Positions 41,401 through 50,154 are shown, numbered from the stretch's first letter. The stretch is 64,000 nt of DNA from Aeromicrobium sp. Leaf350 (GCF_916858655.1 NZ_CAKASL010000001.1:1674001-1738000); one strand, 5' to 3'. Numbers and translations: made by a program. Notes: generated by a model not told the origin, from the letters alone.

Positions 41401-44226
41401 TCAGGCGTCGTGGAGGACGGTGGCGCCGGCGGCGATGTAGCGGTGGGCGGCCCAGGCCCAGGGGTGGTCGGAGAACTGCTCCGAGACGTCGATGCCGGAC
41501 TGCTGCACCGCGTCGGCGGGCGAGAAGCCGGCGACGAGGTGCTGGTGGAAGCTCGTCGCGAAGGCCAGGGCGACGGAGTCGTCGACGGGCCACGTCGTGG
41601 CGACCACGCCGCGGGCTCCCGCCGCCAGCAGCGCCCACGTCAGGCCGACCGACTCGCTCGTGGTGTCGTGGGCGCGTCCCGTGGCGCAGGCGTTGAGGAT
41701 CACGAGGCAGCCGCTGAGGTCCATGCGGAGGATCTCGCCCGCCGTGATCCAGCGGTCGCCCAGCCGCAGGCCCGAGCTCGAGGGGTGCTCGGGCCAGTAG
41801 AGCCCGTGGCACGCCAGGTGCACGACGTCGTGGTGCGGCGCCAGCCGCCAGAGCGACTCGACGGAGGCGTTGCCCCCCGTGAGGATCGTGGCGTCGGGAT
41901 GGATCGCCGCCAGCGCGCGTGTCTCGTCGGCGATGCGGGGCGCGTTCGCGTCGGGCACCATCAGCGCCAGCAGGTGGGAGCGCCTCGTCGACGCGCCGCC
42001 GTCGTCGGAGCACATCGAGGTCAGGTCGTGCATGCCGGCGGCGAAGCGCAGCGAGAACGCGGCCGCCAACGTGCGACCGCCGAAGGGCAGCGCCTCGAAC
42101 GGGACGGGCTGCAGCGACCCGGGGGCCACGACCACGAGCGGCATCTCCTCGAGGTCGGCCATCAGGTCACTGATCGGCCACAGGAGCAGGGTGGCGAGCG
42201 TGTGGAGGCTGTGGTGACCCGCCCACCCGGAGCCCGGCCCGGAGCCGGAGTCGGGTCCGACGTCCGGCTCGGCGTCGCGCTGCACCCGCGAGCACTCGGC
42301 GTGCCACTCGGCGATGGCCGTCTGCACGTCGGCAGACGCACCGACGAGCCGGCGCGCGTAGACCTGGCCCTCTCGGATGACGAACGCGACGAGGTCGGGG
42401 CCGAGCTCGTGGAGCTGGAGCACGGGGCCCTCGGGGACCGGCGGCAGGGCGACGGCGTGGTCCTCGGTCAGCGGCAGGCGGGCGTGCGGGATCTGCTGTC
42501 GGATGTCGCGGCGCACGGCGACGTGGGTCGCGCGGATCGCGGCGAGGTCGATCTCGCCGGAGGGGTCAATCAGGTGGTCGAGGGCCTGTGACAGGGTCTC
42601 GAGCTCGGCCTCCCGGTGCACCGGGAGCAGCAGCGCGTCCTGGGCGGAGCGGGGGTGCTGGTTCGCGGTGGAGGCGAGGTCGCTGAGGCTCCGGGCCTTC
42701 GTGACCGCGGCCCATCGCCACGCCTCGGTGACGGCCTCGGGCGTGCCGATGTCGAGCAGGAGCTCGAGGAGGGCGCGGTCGGCCGCGGCGATGACGAGCA
42801 GGTGGGCGAGCGGACGGTACGCACCGTGCACGTGGACCGTCGGTGAGCTGGCGGCGGTCAGAGCCGCGCGGATCTCGTCGACCGCGCCGCGAAGGTCGAG
42901 CTGGAGCTGCAGGACGCGTGCCGTCGTCACAGCACGAGCGACCTCGAGACCGTTGAGCTCATGGGTCGTGATGAGGCGTCGAGCCGCGTCGAGGTGACGA
43001 TGGGCCTCGGCGCCGTGGGGCGCCGACAGGGCCGCAGCGAGCTCCGCGATGGCCAGCAGGGTGTCGTCACCGCTGTCGTGAGCCATGGCCTGGGTGAGCG
43101 CGCTGAGCCGCCGGGCCTGTTCCAGGGTCTCGCGGCCGGTGCCGACCAGGAGCGTGCTGAGTCGCAGGAGGGCGATCTCCTGCTGGTGGCGCCGCGAGGA
43201 CGTCAGGCGCTCCGCCAGGTCGATCTCGCTCGACGCGACCGCCGTGTCGCCGATCACGAGGCCGGCGAGGCCGGACACGACGTTGGCCTGGGCGGTGCCC
43301 TCGACCCGGTGCAGGCGAGTGAAGATCTCGCCAGCAGCTCGCGCCTCGAGCCGTGCGTCGTGGGCGAGGCCGGCCTGGAGCAGGGCCTCGGCCATCGCCA
43401 GGTCCAGCTCGGCGACCTCGGGCAGGAGGCCCCGCTGCTCGAAGACCGGGCGGACGTCCTCGAGCAGGTGGACGGCCTGCGGCACCCGGTCGAGGCGCAC
43501 GTAGGCCCGCGACAGGGTCAGGGCGCACCGTGCGGCCGCGACGGGCTGACCCAGGCGGGTCAGCTCCTGCCGGGCCCGCAGCAGGTCGTCGAGGGCACGG
43601 TGCGTCATGTCGAGGCTGAGGTACGAGGCAGCCCGCTCGCACGCCGTGCGGGCAGCGAACGCGGCGTCGCCGAGGGAGTGGAAGCGGTTCCACGCGAGGT
43701 CGTAGTGGTGGAGCGCGCGGCCGTGCTCAGCCCGCGCCGCCAGGGACAGACCCATCTGGCGGTGCACCCGCGCCCGGATCAGGACGACCTGGCTCCCGTC
43801 GAGCGCGGCGGGCGTCGAGGCGGGGAGGTCGTCCAGCACCCCCTCGAGGAGGTCGACCGATCGCTGCGCGTCGCCGTTCAGGCGCAGGAGCCGCGCTCGC
43901 GCGATGTCGGTGGAGTACGTCTCGAGGACGAGTCCGGCCGCGAGGAGGTCGTGCCGGGCCGCCTGGATCGCGCCGCCGGCCCGTTCGTAGTCGCCGAGGT
44001 CGCCGAGGATCTGGGCGCGCATGAGGGACGCGCGGCCGCTCACGGCCGGGTCGGCGTGGCGCAGTCCGGCGGAGTGCATGCCGTCCAGCAGACGCAGGGC
44101 CGAGCGGGGGTCGGCCTGGCGGCGACGCTCGGCCTCACGCAGGGCATGACCATCCGCGCCACCCGCACTCGTGTGCGATGCGGCGAGTCCGGGCTCCCCC
44201 CCGGGTCGTCGTACGGTGTCGGTCAC
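41401..44226 (-). CDS. TPR-CHAT caspase-like protease
   Basis: 941 residues. The N-terminal ~620 residues are helical, Ala/Leu/Arg-rich repeats of TPR type (ALRLLDGMHSAGL, RASLMRAQILGDLGDYERAGGAI, RAARCALTLSRAYVRLDRVPQAVHLLEDV). The C-terminal ~290 residues are a CHAT domain: VVVAPGSLQPVPFEALPFGG, then the catalytic His H807 in HLACHGLYW and Cys C847 in ILNACATG, and the closing GARGVVATTWPVDD segment. Both catalytic residues are present, so an active cysteine peptidase is expected. It lies seven bases after the anti-sigma-like gene in a sigma/inhibitor/protease operon. CHAT proteases are clan CD relatives of separase; some cleave a partner to trigger a response. Confidence 0.9.
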   Translation of the reverse strand: MTDTVRRPGGEPGLAASHTSAGGADGHALREAERRRQADPRSALRLLDGMHSAGLRHADPAVSGRASLMRAQILGDLGDYERAGGAIQAARHDLLAAGLVLETYSTDIARARLLRLNGDAQRSVDLLEGVLDDLPASTPAALDGSQVVLIRARVHRQMGLSLAARAEHGRALHHYDLAWNRFHSLGDAAFAARTACERAASYLSLDMTHRALDDLLRARQELTRLGQPVAAARCALTLSRAYVRLDRVPQAVHLLEDVRPVFEQRGLLPEVAELDLAMAEALLQAGLAHDARLEARAAGEIFTRLHRVEGTAQANVVSGLAGLVIGDTAVASSEIDLAERLTSSRRHQQEIALLRLSTLLVGTGRETLEQARRLSALTQAMAHDSGDDTLLAIAELAAALSAPHGAEAHRHLDAARRLITTHELNGLEVARAVTTARVLQLQLDLRGAVDEIRAALTAASSPTVHVHGAYRPLAHLLVIAAADRALLELLLDIGTPEAVTEAWRWAAVTKARSLSDLASTANQHPRSAQDALLLPVHREAELETLSQALDHLIDPSGEIDLAAIRATHVAVRRDIRQQIPHARLPLTEDHAVALPPVPEGPVLQLHELGPDLVAFVIREGQVYARRLVGASADVQTAIAEWHAECSRVQRDAEPDVGPDSGSGPGSGWAGHHSLHTLATLLLWPISDLMADLEEMPLVVVAPGSLQPVPFEALPFGGRTLAAAFSLRFAAGMHDLTSMCSDDGGASTRRSHLLALMVPDANAPRIADETRALAAIHPDATILTGGNASVESLWRLAPHHDVVHLACHGLYWPEHPSSSGLRLGDRWITAGEILRMDLSGCLVILNACATGRAHDTTSESVGLTWALLAAGARGVVATTWPVDDSVALAFATSFHQHLVAGFSPADAVQQSGIDVSEQFSDHPWAWAAHRYIAAGATVLHDA

Positions 44227-44233
44227 GTCGTCA

Positions 44234-44833
44234 TCAGGTGTCAGAACCCAGGTCCAGCCTCGCGTGCAGGGAGGCCGTCGGACTGACGACCCAGACCTCG
44301 TCGGTGGCGCGCGCCACGTCGGTGAGCCGGAACTCGCCGTCGACCTCGGGTCGGGCCACGCGTCGGGCGGTGGGGTCCGGGGACGAGAGCACGATCTCGG
44401 GGCGCGGCTCGCTGCCGTCCCAGGTCAGGAGCCCGTGGACGTCGACGAGCTCGGGGCGCCGGTGCAGCACCGAGAGGGTCAGGGTCACGCCGCTGCCCTC
44501 GAGCACGACGTGGCCGACGCCCTCGCCGTCGGCGGAGCGGGCGCCCGAGGCGACGCGCAGCGGACGTGGGTCGCCGCTGAGCTCGGAGACGGGACCGGTG
44601 CCCGGAGGCATCGTCGAGTGTCGGCGGAAGGCGTCGCGCAGGTTCTGGCGGACCTCGGACGGCGGGCTCTCCAGCGGCATCGAGGTGCCCGCCTCGCGGA
44701 AGGACCGGATCCACTCGACGGCCTCTGCCGCGCTGGGGGTGGAGTCGACGTGGGCGCGCACCGACGCGGCCGCGGCCTCGTCGAGACGGCCGTCGACCCA
44801 GTCGAGCAGGGTCGTGAAGGAAGGATTCGTCAT
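44234..44833 (-). CDS. Anti-sigma-like protein without zinc motif
   Basis: 199 residues from the ATG at 44833, overlapping the sigma gene stop by four bases. The N-terminal ~65 residues (TTLLDWVDGRLDEAAAASVRAHVDSTPSAAEAVEWIRSFREA) follow the helical spacing of anti-sigma (ASD/zf-HC2-like) domains but have neither the His nor the CxxC. A linker with RRHSTMPPGTG leads to a C-terminal beta-rich domain (~110-199; VGHVVLEGSGVTLTLSVLH, VDVHGLLTWDGSEPRPEIVL). No membrane segment. It probably binds the sigma factor, and is the natural candidate substrate of the CHAT protease encoded next. That role is inference. Confidence 0.7.
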   Translation of the reverse strand: MTNPSFTTLLDWVDGRLDEAAAASVRAHVDSTPSAAEAVEWIRSFREAGTSMPLESPPSEVRQNLRDAFRRHSTMPPGTGPVSELSGDPRPLRVASGARSADGEGVGHVVLEGSGVTLTLSVLHRRPELVDVHGLLTWDGSEPRPEIVLSSPDPTARRVARPEVDGEFRLTDVARATDEVWVVSPTASLHARLDLGSDT

Positions 44834-45519
44834 GCCAGGTCCTCCGTCATGAGGGTGCGGAGCCGCTCGAGGCAGCGCCCGCGCAGCGGACCGATGCCGC
44901 CGATCGAGCGCCCGAGTCGCGTGGCGATGTCGGCGTAGCTCGGCTCCTCGGGGTCGAAGTAGAGTGCGAGCAGGAGCTCGCGGCAGGTGCCGCCGAGGGT
45001 GGCGAGCGCGTCGTGCACGACGGTCTGCGTGTCCCAGAGCTCGTACGGGTCCTCCGTCGCAGGCTCGACGAGCGCCTCGAGCGGGAGGTCGCGGCGCGAC
45101 GTCGAGCGCACCCGCCAGGCCTGTCGGCGGGCCACGGTCATGAGCCACGATGCGAGGCGCTGGTCGTCCTCGAGCCGGTGCAGCGCGTCGATCAGCGCCA
45201 CGAACGTCGTCTGCGTGACGTCGGCGGCGTCGTCGCGACTGAGGCCGTTGCGCAGGGCGACGGAGAACACGAGGCGCTCGTAGCGCTCGACCAGGAGGTC
45301 CCACGCCGCGGCGTCGCCGGCGCGACATCGCTGCAGGAGCTCGGGGTCGGTCGGCGCGGCGAGCGCGCGGCGGATCGGCTTCGCGGGTCGGCGACGGCCG
45401 GCGCCGCCGGGCTCGGCAGGACGGAGCGGTACGACGTCACCCACGGTGGCCCCCGACCGCGGACGGCGCGCCGGTGCGACTCCGCCACGGATGTCGACGA
45501 GGTTGAGGGCGTGGTGCAC
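44830..45519 (-). CDS. ECF-type RNA polymerase sigma factor
   Basis: 229 residues from GTG 45519; GTG 45444 (204 residues) is an equally possible start with a G-rich stretch upstream. Sigma region 2: LLQRCRAGDAAAWDLLVERYERLVFSVALRNGLSRDDAADVTQTTFVALIDAL and LASWLMTVARRQAWRVR. Region 4: HDALATLGGTCRELLLALYFDPEEPSYADIATRLGRSIGGIGPLRGRCLERLRTLM. Typical ECF length with no C-terminal extension. First gene of a three-gene operon with an anti-sigma-like protein and a TPR-CHAT protease. Its own promoter target is unknown; a self-controlled operon would be usual. Confidence 0.9.
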   Translation of the reverse strand: MHHALNLVDIRGGVAPARRPRSGATVGDVVPLRPAEPGGAGRRRPAKPIRRALAAPTDPELLQRCRAGDAAAWDLLVERYERLVFSVALRNGLSRDDAADVTQTTFVALIDALHRLEDDQRLASWLMTVARRQAWRVRSTSRRDLPLEALVEPATEDPYELWDTQTVVHDALATLGGTCRELLLALYFDPEEPSYADIATRLGRSIGGIGPLRGRCLERLRTLMTEDLA

Positions 45520-45832
45520 AGGGACTCAGAGGGATCGTGCGCGATCGAGCAGCGGGGGCGCAGTTCGCGCAGGCCTGGCCGTCGTCAGCGGTCTGCGGCC
45601 CATGATGCGACGGGGCCCCGTGACGGGTCAACGTCGAGATGGGCCAACTCGCCTGAGGGCGCACGACGGACGGGGGCTGCGCTGCACCCATCGCACGACC
45701 CCCATTGCCCAGGTTCGGCCGCACTGTCGGACCGACTCACCTGCTCAACGATCGGGGAAGTTGAAAGGTTTGCAACTTCAAGTGACAAAATTGCGGATGT
45801 GAGGCAAGTCTCGCGTCGGTCGGTGTGTCGCG
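45520..45832. other. 313-bp gap upstream of the sigma operon
   Basis: Lies between the sigma factor start and the stop of a leftward membrane-protein gene. About 65 bases around 45745-45810 are strikingly A/T-rich for this window and contain the palindrome at 45757-45779. A GGCCCAT (45598-45604) / ATGGGCC inverted repeat is further downstream. I see no gene; this should hold the promoter of the sigma-inhibitor-CHAT operon on the minus strand, but no consensus element is convincing. Confidence 0.55.
45757..45779. promoter_or_regulatory. Palindromic operator-like site upstream of the sigma operon
   Basis: GAAGTTG (45757-45763) and CAACTTC (45773-45779), perfect 7-bp arms with a 9-base centre, in a locally A/T-rich region about 240 bp upstream of the sigma factor start. 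Size and shape suit a dimeric repressor such as MarR or TetR types. It could alternatively be the 3' hairpin of the membrane-protein gene, but no T tract follows. Confidence 0.45.
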
Positions 45833-46351
45833 TCACTCGCGGCCGGCGAGTCGTGTACGCCGACGCTGCCAGAACACGATGCCGCCGAAGGCGATGCCGA
45901 CCACGAGGGAGACCGTCCCGATCGTGGCTCCACGGTTGGCCTTGTCGAAGCCGTCGACCACCGCGAAGCCGTACGCCGCCGCGTCCGTGCCGCCGTCCGA
46001 GGGGACGCAGGAGATCGTGACGCCGTCGTCACCGGCGGGCTGCAGAGCCAGCAGGTGCCAGTCGGTGCCCTGCTGCTCCACCACGATGTCGAGGGCCGCG
46101 CCGGAGACCGTGTCGCCCTTCGCGTCCGGCTTGTCGGCCGGACGGGTCGTGCAGGTGATCTCCCGGTCCTGCGGCTGGTCGGTGAAGATCGCGAGGGTGC
46201 TGCCGCCCGCGTCGATGGGCTCGGTGGCGGGGGCGATCGTGGCCTCTCGCACCCCGTCCCAGGCGCTCGCGGCGACGGCCGTGCCCACCATCGACCCGGC
46301 GAGCGCGATCGCGACCGCGACCAGGTACCAGAGGGGGCTCGTGAGGCGCAC
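45833..46351 (-). CDS. Membrane protein with extracytoplasmic domain, unknown function
   Basis: 172 residues. Membrane helix ~7-29 (WYLVAVAIALAGSMVGTAVAA), an extracytoplasmic domain with two Cys (ITCTTRP and ISCVPSD, able to form a disulphide), and a second helix near the C-terminus (GATIGTVSLVVGIAFGGIVFW) followed by RRRTRLAGRE. Family not recognised with certainty; similar two-helix proteins are common single genes in actinobacteria. Monocistronic. Confidence 0.75.
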   Translation of the reverse strand: MRLTSPLWYLVAVAIALAGSMVGTAVAASAWDGVREATIAPATEPIDAGGSTLAIFTDQPQDREITCTTRPADKPDAKGDTVSGAALDIVVEQQGTDWHLLALQPAGDDGVTISCVPSDGGTDAAAYGFAVVDGFDKANRGATIGTVSLVVGIAFGGIVFWQRRRTRLAGRE

Positions 46352-46428
46352 GGAACCACCTTCTCAGACGCGACCGCGCTCGGCCGGGCACCGGCCGGGG
46401 GCCGGGCGTGCGTGTCAGGCCGCGTCGG

Positions 46429-47217
46429 TCAGAACGTGAGGGTCATCGCGCCCAGGACGGCAGCCGCGAGCTGCGCGTCCCCGTCGATGCCGACCTCGAC
46501 GTCAGCCGGGCCACGGCGGCCCGCGGCCAGCACGCAGAACGCCTCGGACGTCATGCCGAGCGTCACGTCCGCGACCGTGCCGGGCTCCGCCCGTCGCGCC
46601 CGCCCGTCCTCGCCCACGAGCAGCTCGATCGTGACGGCAGCCCCGCCGGTGACGAGCCAGCGCACCATCGTGCCGGCGGGTGCCTTGACCTTCTTGCCGA
46701 GGACGAAGCCCATGCCTGCCGCGAACGTGTGGGTCGTGACCTGGGCGCCGAGCGAGCTCAGGTCGCCCGGCACGCCGACGGCCCGACGGATGTCCTGCTC
46801 GTGCACCCAGAGGTCGACGGCGCGGTTGCGCAGCAGCGTCTCCCAGGTCCACGGCACGCCGGCGGGGGTGACCGGAGCCGTCTCCGCCAGGTCCAGCCGG
46901 GTCGAGGTGAGGAAGTCGTGCCGCTGGGCGGTGTGCTCGCGGAACGACGCGAGGAGGTCGGCGGTGGGGACGTCGCGCCGCTCGGCGACTCCGGCCTCGG
47001 TGTAGTCCGAGGCCACGATCGCGATGCCGGCGGGCGGCTCGGGCCGGCCGTTGGCGACCGTCTCGAGGTGCTCCAGGTGCGCGACGACGTCGTGCACCGA
47101 CCACCCCGGGCAGTCGGTCGGTGCGGCGATCTGCGCCGCGCTCAGCGTCGGCACGAGGTCGACCACGGCGTCGGCTGCCTGCTTCCACGCACCGACGTAC
47201 ATCTCCTGGCTGTCCAT
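46429..47217 (-). CDS. DinB-like mycothiol-dependent maleylpyruvate isomerase-family protein
   Basis: 262 residues from ATG 47217. The N-terminal four-helix metal-binding domain has WSVHDVVAHLEHLE (His ligands) and a later VHEQDIRRAVG, the pattern of TIGR03083/MDMPI_N proteins. The C-terminal part is an SCP2-like domain (GTMVRWLVTGGAAVTIELLVGEDG). Family members use or are related to enzymes using mycothiol, in line with an actinobacterial host; actual reaction unknown. Lies downstream of a strong terminator. Confidence 0.82.
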   Translation of the reverse strand: MDSQEMYVGAWKQAADAVVDLVPTLSAAQIAAPTDCPGWSVHDVVAHLEHLETVANGRPEPPAGIAIVASDYTEAGVAERRDVPTADLLASFREHTAQRHDFLTSTRLDLAETAPVTPAGVPWTWETLLRNRAVDLWVHEQDIRRAVGVPGDLSSLGAQVTTHTFAAGMGFVLGKKVKAPAGTMVRWLVTGGAAVTIELLVGEDGRARRAEPGTVADVTLGMTSEAFCVLAAGRRGPADVEVGIDGDAQLAAAVLGAMTLTF

Positions 47218-47262
47218 GCCCACACTCTGCACCACGGCGACCGGGCGGGGGAGAGGACGGCG

Positions 47263-47294
47263 AAGGGCCCGCCGGATCGCTCCGGCGGGCCCTT
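47263..47294. terminator. Terminator of the acyl-CoA dehydrogenase gene
   Basis: Perfect hairpin: AAGGGCCCGCCGGA (47263-47276), loop TCGC, TCCGGCGGGCCCTT (47281-47294). It begins 21 bases after the stop of the leftward dehydrogenase gene. The tail is only CTT-like, which is usual for high-GC terminators. Confidence 0.85.
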
Positions 47295-47315
47295 CGGGTC
47301 AGGCTCGGTCGTGCG

Positions 47316-49193
47316 TCAGAACGCGGCCTCGTCGAGCTCCATGACGGAGTCGTCGACGTTCTCGGCCATCGCGCGCTCCGCGGCCAGCTTCGGCAGCGTG
47401 TTGCGGGCGAAGAACGAGGCAGCGGCGATCTTGCCCTCGTAGAACGACTTGTCGGCGCCCGTGGCGCCGGCGTCGAGCGCGGCCAGGGCGACGTCGGCAC
47501 CGCGCAGCAGCAGCCACGCGACCGTGATGTCGCCGAGCACGTAGACCAGACGCGTCGTGTTCAGGCCGACCTTGTAGATGTTCGTGATGTCGCCGTTGGC
47601 GTCGGCCGGGTTGGCCGCCATCAGGTCGGTGAACACCGCGCCGAGGATGGCCTCGACGTCGGCCATGCCCTGCGCCAGCAGCTCGCGCTCGGTCTTGAGG
47701 CGGCCGTTGCCGGACTCATCGGCGATGAACTGCTTGATCTCGTTGGACAAGTAGCCGATCGCCCGGCCCTTGTCGCGGACGATCTTGCGGAAGAACAGGT
47801 CCTGGCCCTGGATCGCCGTGGTGCCCTCGTAGAGCGTGTCGATCTTGGCGTCACGCACGTACTGCTCGATCGGGTAGTCCTGGAGGAAGCCCGAGCCGCC
47901 GAACGTCTGCAGCGACTCGGTGCCCAGCAGCACCCAGGAGCGCTCCGAGCCGTAGCCCTTGACGAGCGGCAGGAGCAGGTCGTTGATGCCCTCCTCCGCG
48001 GAGGCGTCCTCGCCCGCCGCGTGCTTGAGCGAGATCGCGTCCTGCCAGGTGGAGGTGTAGATCGCCAGCGAGCGCAGGCCCTCGGCGAACGCCTTCTGCG
48101 TGAGCAGCGAGCGACGGACGTCGGGGTGGTGCGTGATCGTGACGCGCGGGGCGGCCTTGTCGGCGGCCTGCGTGAGGTCGGCGCCCTGGACGCGCTCCTT
48201 GGCGTACTCGAGCGCGTTGAGGTAGCCGGTCGAGAGCGTCGCGATGGCCTTGGCGCCGACCATCATGCGGGCGTTCTCGATGACGCGGAACATCTGGTTG
48301 ATGCCGTCGTGCACCTCGCCGAGCAGCCAGCCGCGCGCGGCCTGGCCCTCGCCGGTCGAGGAGTCGCCGAAGGTGACCTCGCACGTCGTGGAGACCTTGA
48401 TGCCCATCTTCTTCTCGACGTTCGTGACGTAGGCGCCGTTGCGCTGACCCGTCAGCTCTCCGGTCTCGAGGTCGAAGTGGTGCTTCGGCACGAGGAACAG
48501 GCTCAGGCCCTTGGTGCCCGGGCCGCCGTGGCCCTCGACGCCCTGGGGGCGGGCCAGGACGAGGTGCATGATGTTCTCGGACATGTCGTGCTCGCCCGAG
48601 GTGATGAAGCGCTTGACGCCCTCGATGTTCCAGGTGCCGTCCTCGTTGGGGAAGGCCTTCGTGCGGCCGGCGCCGACGTCGGAGCCCGCGTCGGGCTCGG
48701 TCAGCACCATCGTGGCGCCCCAGAGGCGGTCGACCATGAACTGCGCGATCTTCTTGTCGCGCTCGACGCCGTTCTCGAAGACGATGCGGGCGAAGGCCGG
48801 GCCGCACGCGAACATCCAGATGGGCGGGTTCGCGCCGAGCACGAACTCGGCCGAGGACCAGACGAGCGAGTTGGGGGCCTTCTGGCCACCGATCTCCTCG
48901 GGCACCTGCATGCGCCACCACTCGGCAGCCATCCACTTGTCGTAGCTCTCGACGAAGGCGGGCGTCATGGTGACGGAGTAGTTCTCGGGGTCGTAGACCG
49001 GCGGGTTGCGGTCGGAGGCGTCGAAGGACTCGGCGAGGTCCTCGCGCGAGATGCGCTCGATCTCGGCGAGGACGCTCTTGGCGGTGTCGACGTCGAAGTC
49101 CTCGAACTCGCCCTGGCCGTAGACGTCGCCTCGGCCGAACAGCTCGAAGAGGTTGAACTCGATGTCGCGCAGGTTGCTCTTGTAGTGGCTCAT
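47316..49193 (-). CDS. Acyl-CoA dehydrogenase (FadE5-like)
   Basis: 625 residues, the long form of the family. Opening [20 protein letters not shown] is the N-terminal extension domain typical of actinobacterial FadE5-type enzymes. FAD/substrate motifs: [65 protein letters not shown], and [40 protein letters not shown] near the catalytic segment. Oxidises acyl-CoA to enoyl-CoA in beta-oxidation with broad chain length. Monocistronic; ends at a strong hairpin and starts next to a TTAC-GA-GTAA palindrome. Confidence 0.92.
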   Translation of the reverse strand: MSHYKSNLRDIEFNLFELFGRGDVYGQGEFEDFDVDTAKSVLAEIERISREDLAESFDASDRNPPVYDPENYSVTMTPAFVESYDKWMAAEWWRMQVPEEIGGQKAPNSLVWSSAEFVLGANPPIWMFACGPAFARIVFENGVERDKKIAQFMVDRLWGATMVLTEPDAGSDVGAGRTKAFPNEDGTWNIEGVKRFITSGEHDMSENIMHLVLARPQGVEGHGGPGTKGLSLFLVPKHHFDLETGELTGQRNGAYVTNVEKKMGIKVSTTCEVTFGDSSTGEGQAARGWLLGEVHDGINQMFRVIENARMMVGAKAIATLSTGYLNALEYAKERVQGADLTQAADKAAPRVTITHHPDVRRSLLTQKAFAEGLRSLAIYTSTWQDAISLKHAAGEDASAEEGINDLLLPLVKGYGSERSWVLLGTESLQTFGGSGFLQDYPIEQYVRDAKIDTLYEGTTAIQGQDLFFRKIVRDKGRAIGYLSNEIKQFIADESGNGRLKTERELLAQGMADVEAILGAVFTDLMAANPADANGDITNIYKVGLNTTRLVYVLGDITVAWLLLRGADVALAALDAGATGADKSFYEGKIAAASFFARNTLPKLAAERAMAENVDDSVMELDEAAF

Positions 49194-49271
49194 GGCCGTT
49201 CCAATCCTGGGGGGTCTGTCGGGTTTCGCTGAAGATGGTCCGGGCGGTCGAGCGTCCCGGCTACTCCAGGG

Positions 49272-49295
49272 TACTACTTACGAGTAACTTGAGTA
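49272..49295. promoter_or_regulatory. TACT...TTACGAGTAA...AGTA operator-like site upstream of the acyl-CoA dehydrogenase
   Basis: TTAC-GA-GTAA (49278-49287) is nested in a wider imperfect palindrome with TACT and AGTA ends. It lies about 80 bp upstream of the dehydrogenase start, in an A/T-rich pocket of the 216-bp divergent gap. TTAC...GTAA-type sites are used by TetR-family regulators of fatty-acid genes in actinobacteria; the cognate regulator is not adjacent. Confidence 0.5.
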
Positions 49296-49409
49296 TCCGC
49301 TGGTCAGGGGTGCGCTGGCAAGTCGGCGAAGGACCCGGCTGTTGGCTACGGTGGGGGCGTCGCACCAGGGGGCTGCGGCTGCATCACGAGCGGGGGCTGG
49401 GGGCGCGTC

Positions 49410-50129
49410 ATGGGTCGACGACTGGCAGGGCTCGTCGCCGCGGCCGTGCTGTGCGCGTCGTGCGGCTCCCAGCCCGAGGCCGAGCCCTCGCCCGAGCCCG
49501 AGCCGACGACAGGGCGCGACACCCAGCCGGGACTGACGAAACGCGACCTGCGTCCGGCGCTCGTCCGCGCCGAGGACGTCCCGCCCACGCACGGCACCGG
49601 CTTCCAGCCGTTCTTCGTGCGGCAGGACGACGTGCCCTCCGGCAGCGACGTCGTCAGCGGCGAGCCGGAGTGCGGCGACTACCTCGACGGCGAGCTCGGG
49701 GCCCGGGCGCTGCAGCAGGTCGAGTCCGCGTACGGCGACCCGAGCACGACCGTCACCGTCACCTCGCGGGTCGAGTACTTCGCCGAGGGCGACGCCGAGG
49801 AGGTGCTCGCCACGGTGCGGGACCTCGTCGAGGCGTGCGACCGTTTCACGATGGAGCTCGAGGGCCAGGAGGTCGAGGTCGACGCGTACCTCTCCGAGCT
49901 CTCCGAGATGGACGCGTACGAGGGCCTGGGTGACGACGGCGTGCTGGTGGGACTGCTCGTCATCATCGACGGCGTGCCGTTCCGCGGCACGGCGACGACC
50001 TTGCTGCGGGTGGGTGACGTCGTGGGCACGATCGGCATCGAGGTGCCGGCGAACTTCGGGCGTGACCCGAGCCCCGAGCTCGTGACGGTGATGGACGAGA
50101 GGCTGCGCGACGTGGTTGCGGCAGCATGA
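49410..50129 (+). CDS. Lipoprotein, first of three tandem paralogues
   Basis: 239 residues. Signal peptide with lipobox VLCASC (Cys at residue 18), a Pro/Glu/Thr linker, then a ~190-residue domain with LTKRDLRPALVRAEDVPPTHGTGF, PECGDYLD, VEYFAEGDAEEVLATVRDLVEACDRFTM and a C-terminal beta/alpha part. The same order of motifs recurs in the next two genes. Two conserved Cys (PECG and EACD) probably form a disulphide. Anchored to the outer face of the membrane; function unknown. The overall pattern recalls extracellular sensor-like lipoprotein domains but no family is claimed. Confidence 0.75.
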   Translation: MGRRLAGLVAAAVLCASCGSQPEAEPSPEPEPTTGRDTQPGLTKRDLRPALVRAEDVPPTHGTGFQPFFVRQDDVPSGSDVVSGEPECGDYLDGELGARALQQVESAYGDPSTTVTVTSRVEYFAEGDAEEVLATVRDLVEACDRFTMELEGQEVEVDAYLSELSEMDAYEGLGDDGVLVGLLVIIDGVPFRGTATTLLRVGDVVGTIGIEVPANFGRDPSPELVTVMDERLRDVVAAA

Positions 50130-50154
50130 CGGTGGACGAGACGAAGGAGACGCC

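Noticed and set aside
41401-45519. Type III-E CRISPR (Craspase) locus
   Set aside because: There is a TPR-CHAT protein and a sigma factor, but no gRAMP/Cas7-11 effector, no Csx30-like protein recognised and no repeat array anywhere in the window.
45598-45650. Additional TGATGC-type 38-bp hairpin in the sigma operon upstream gap
   Set aside because: TGATGC is present but no GCATCA lies 26 bases further, so it does not fit the unit; the GGCCCAT/ATGGGCC pair there is a different, short inverted repeat.
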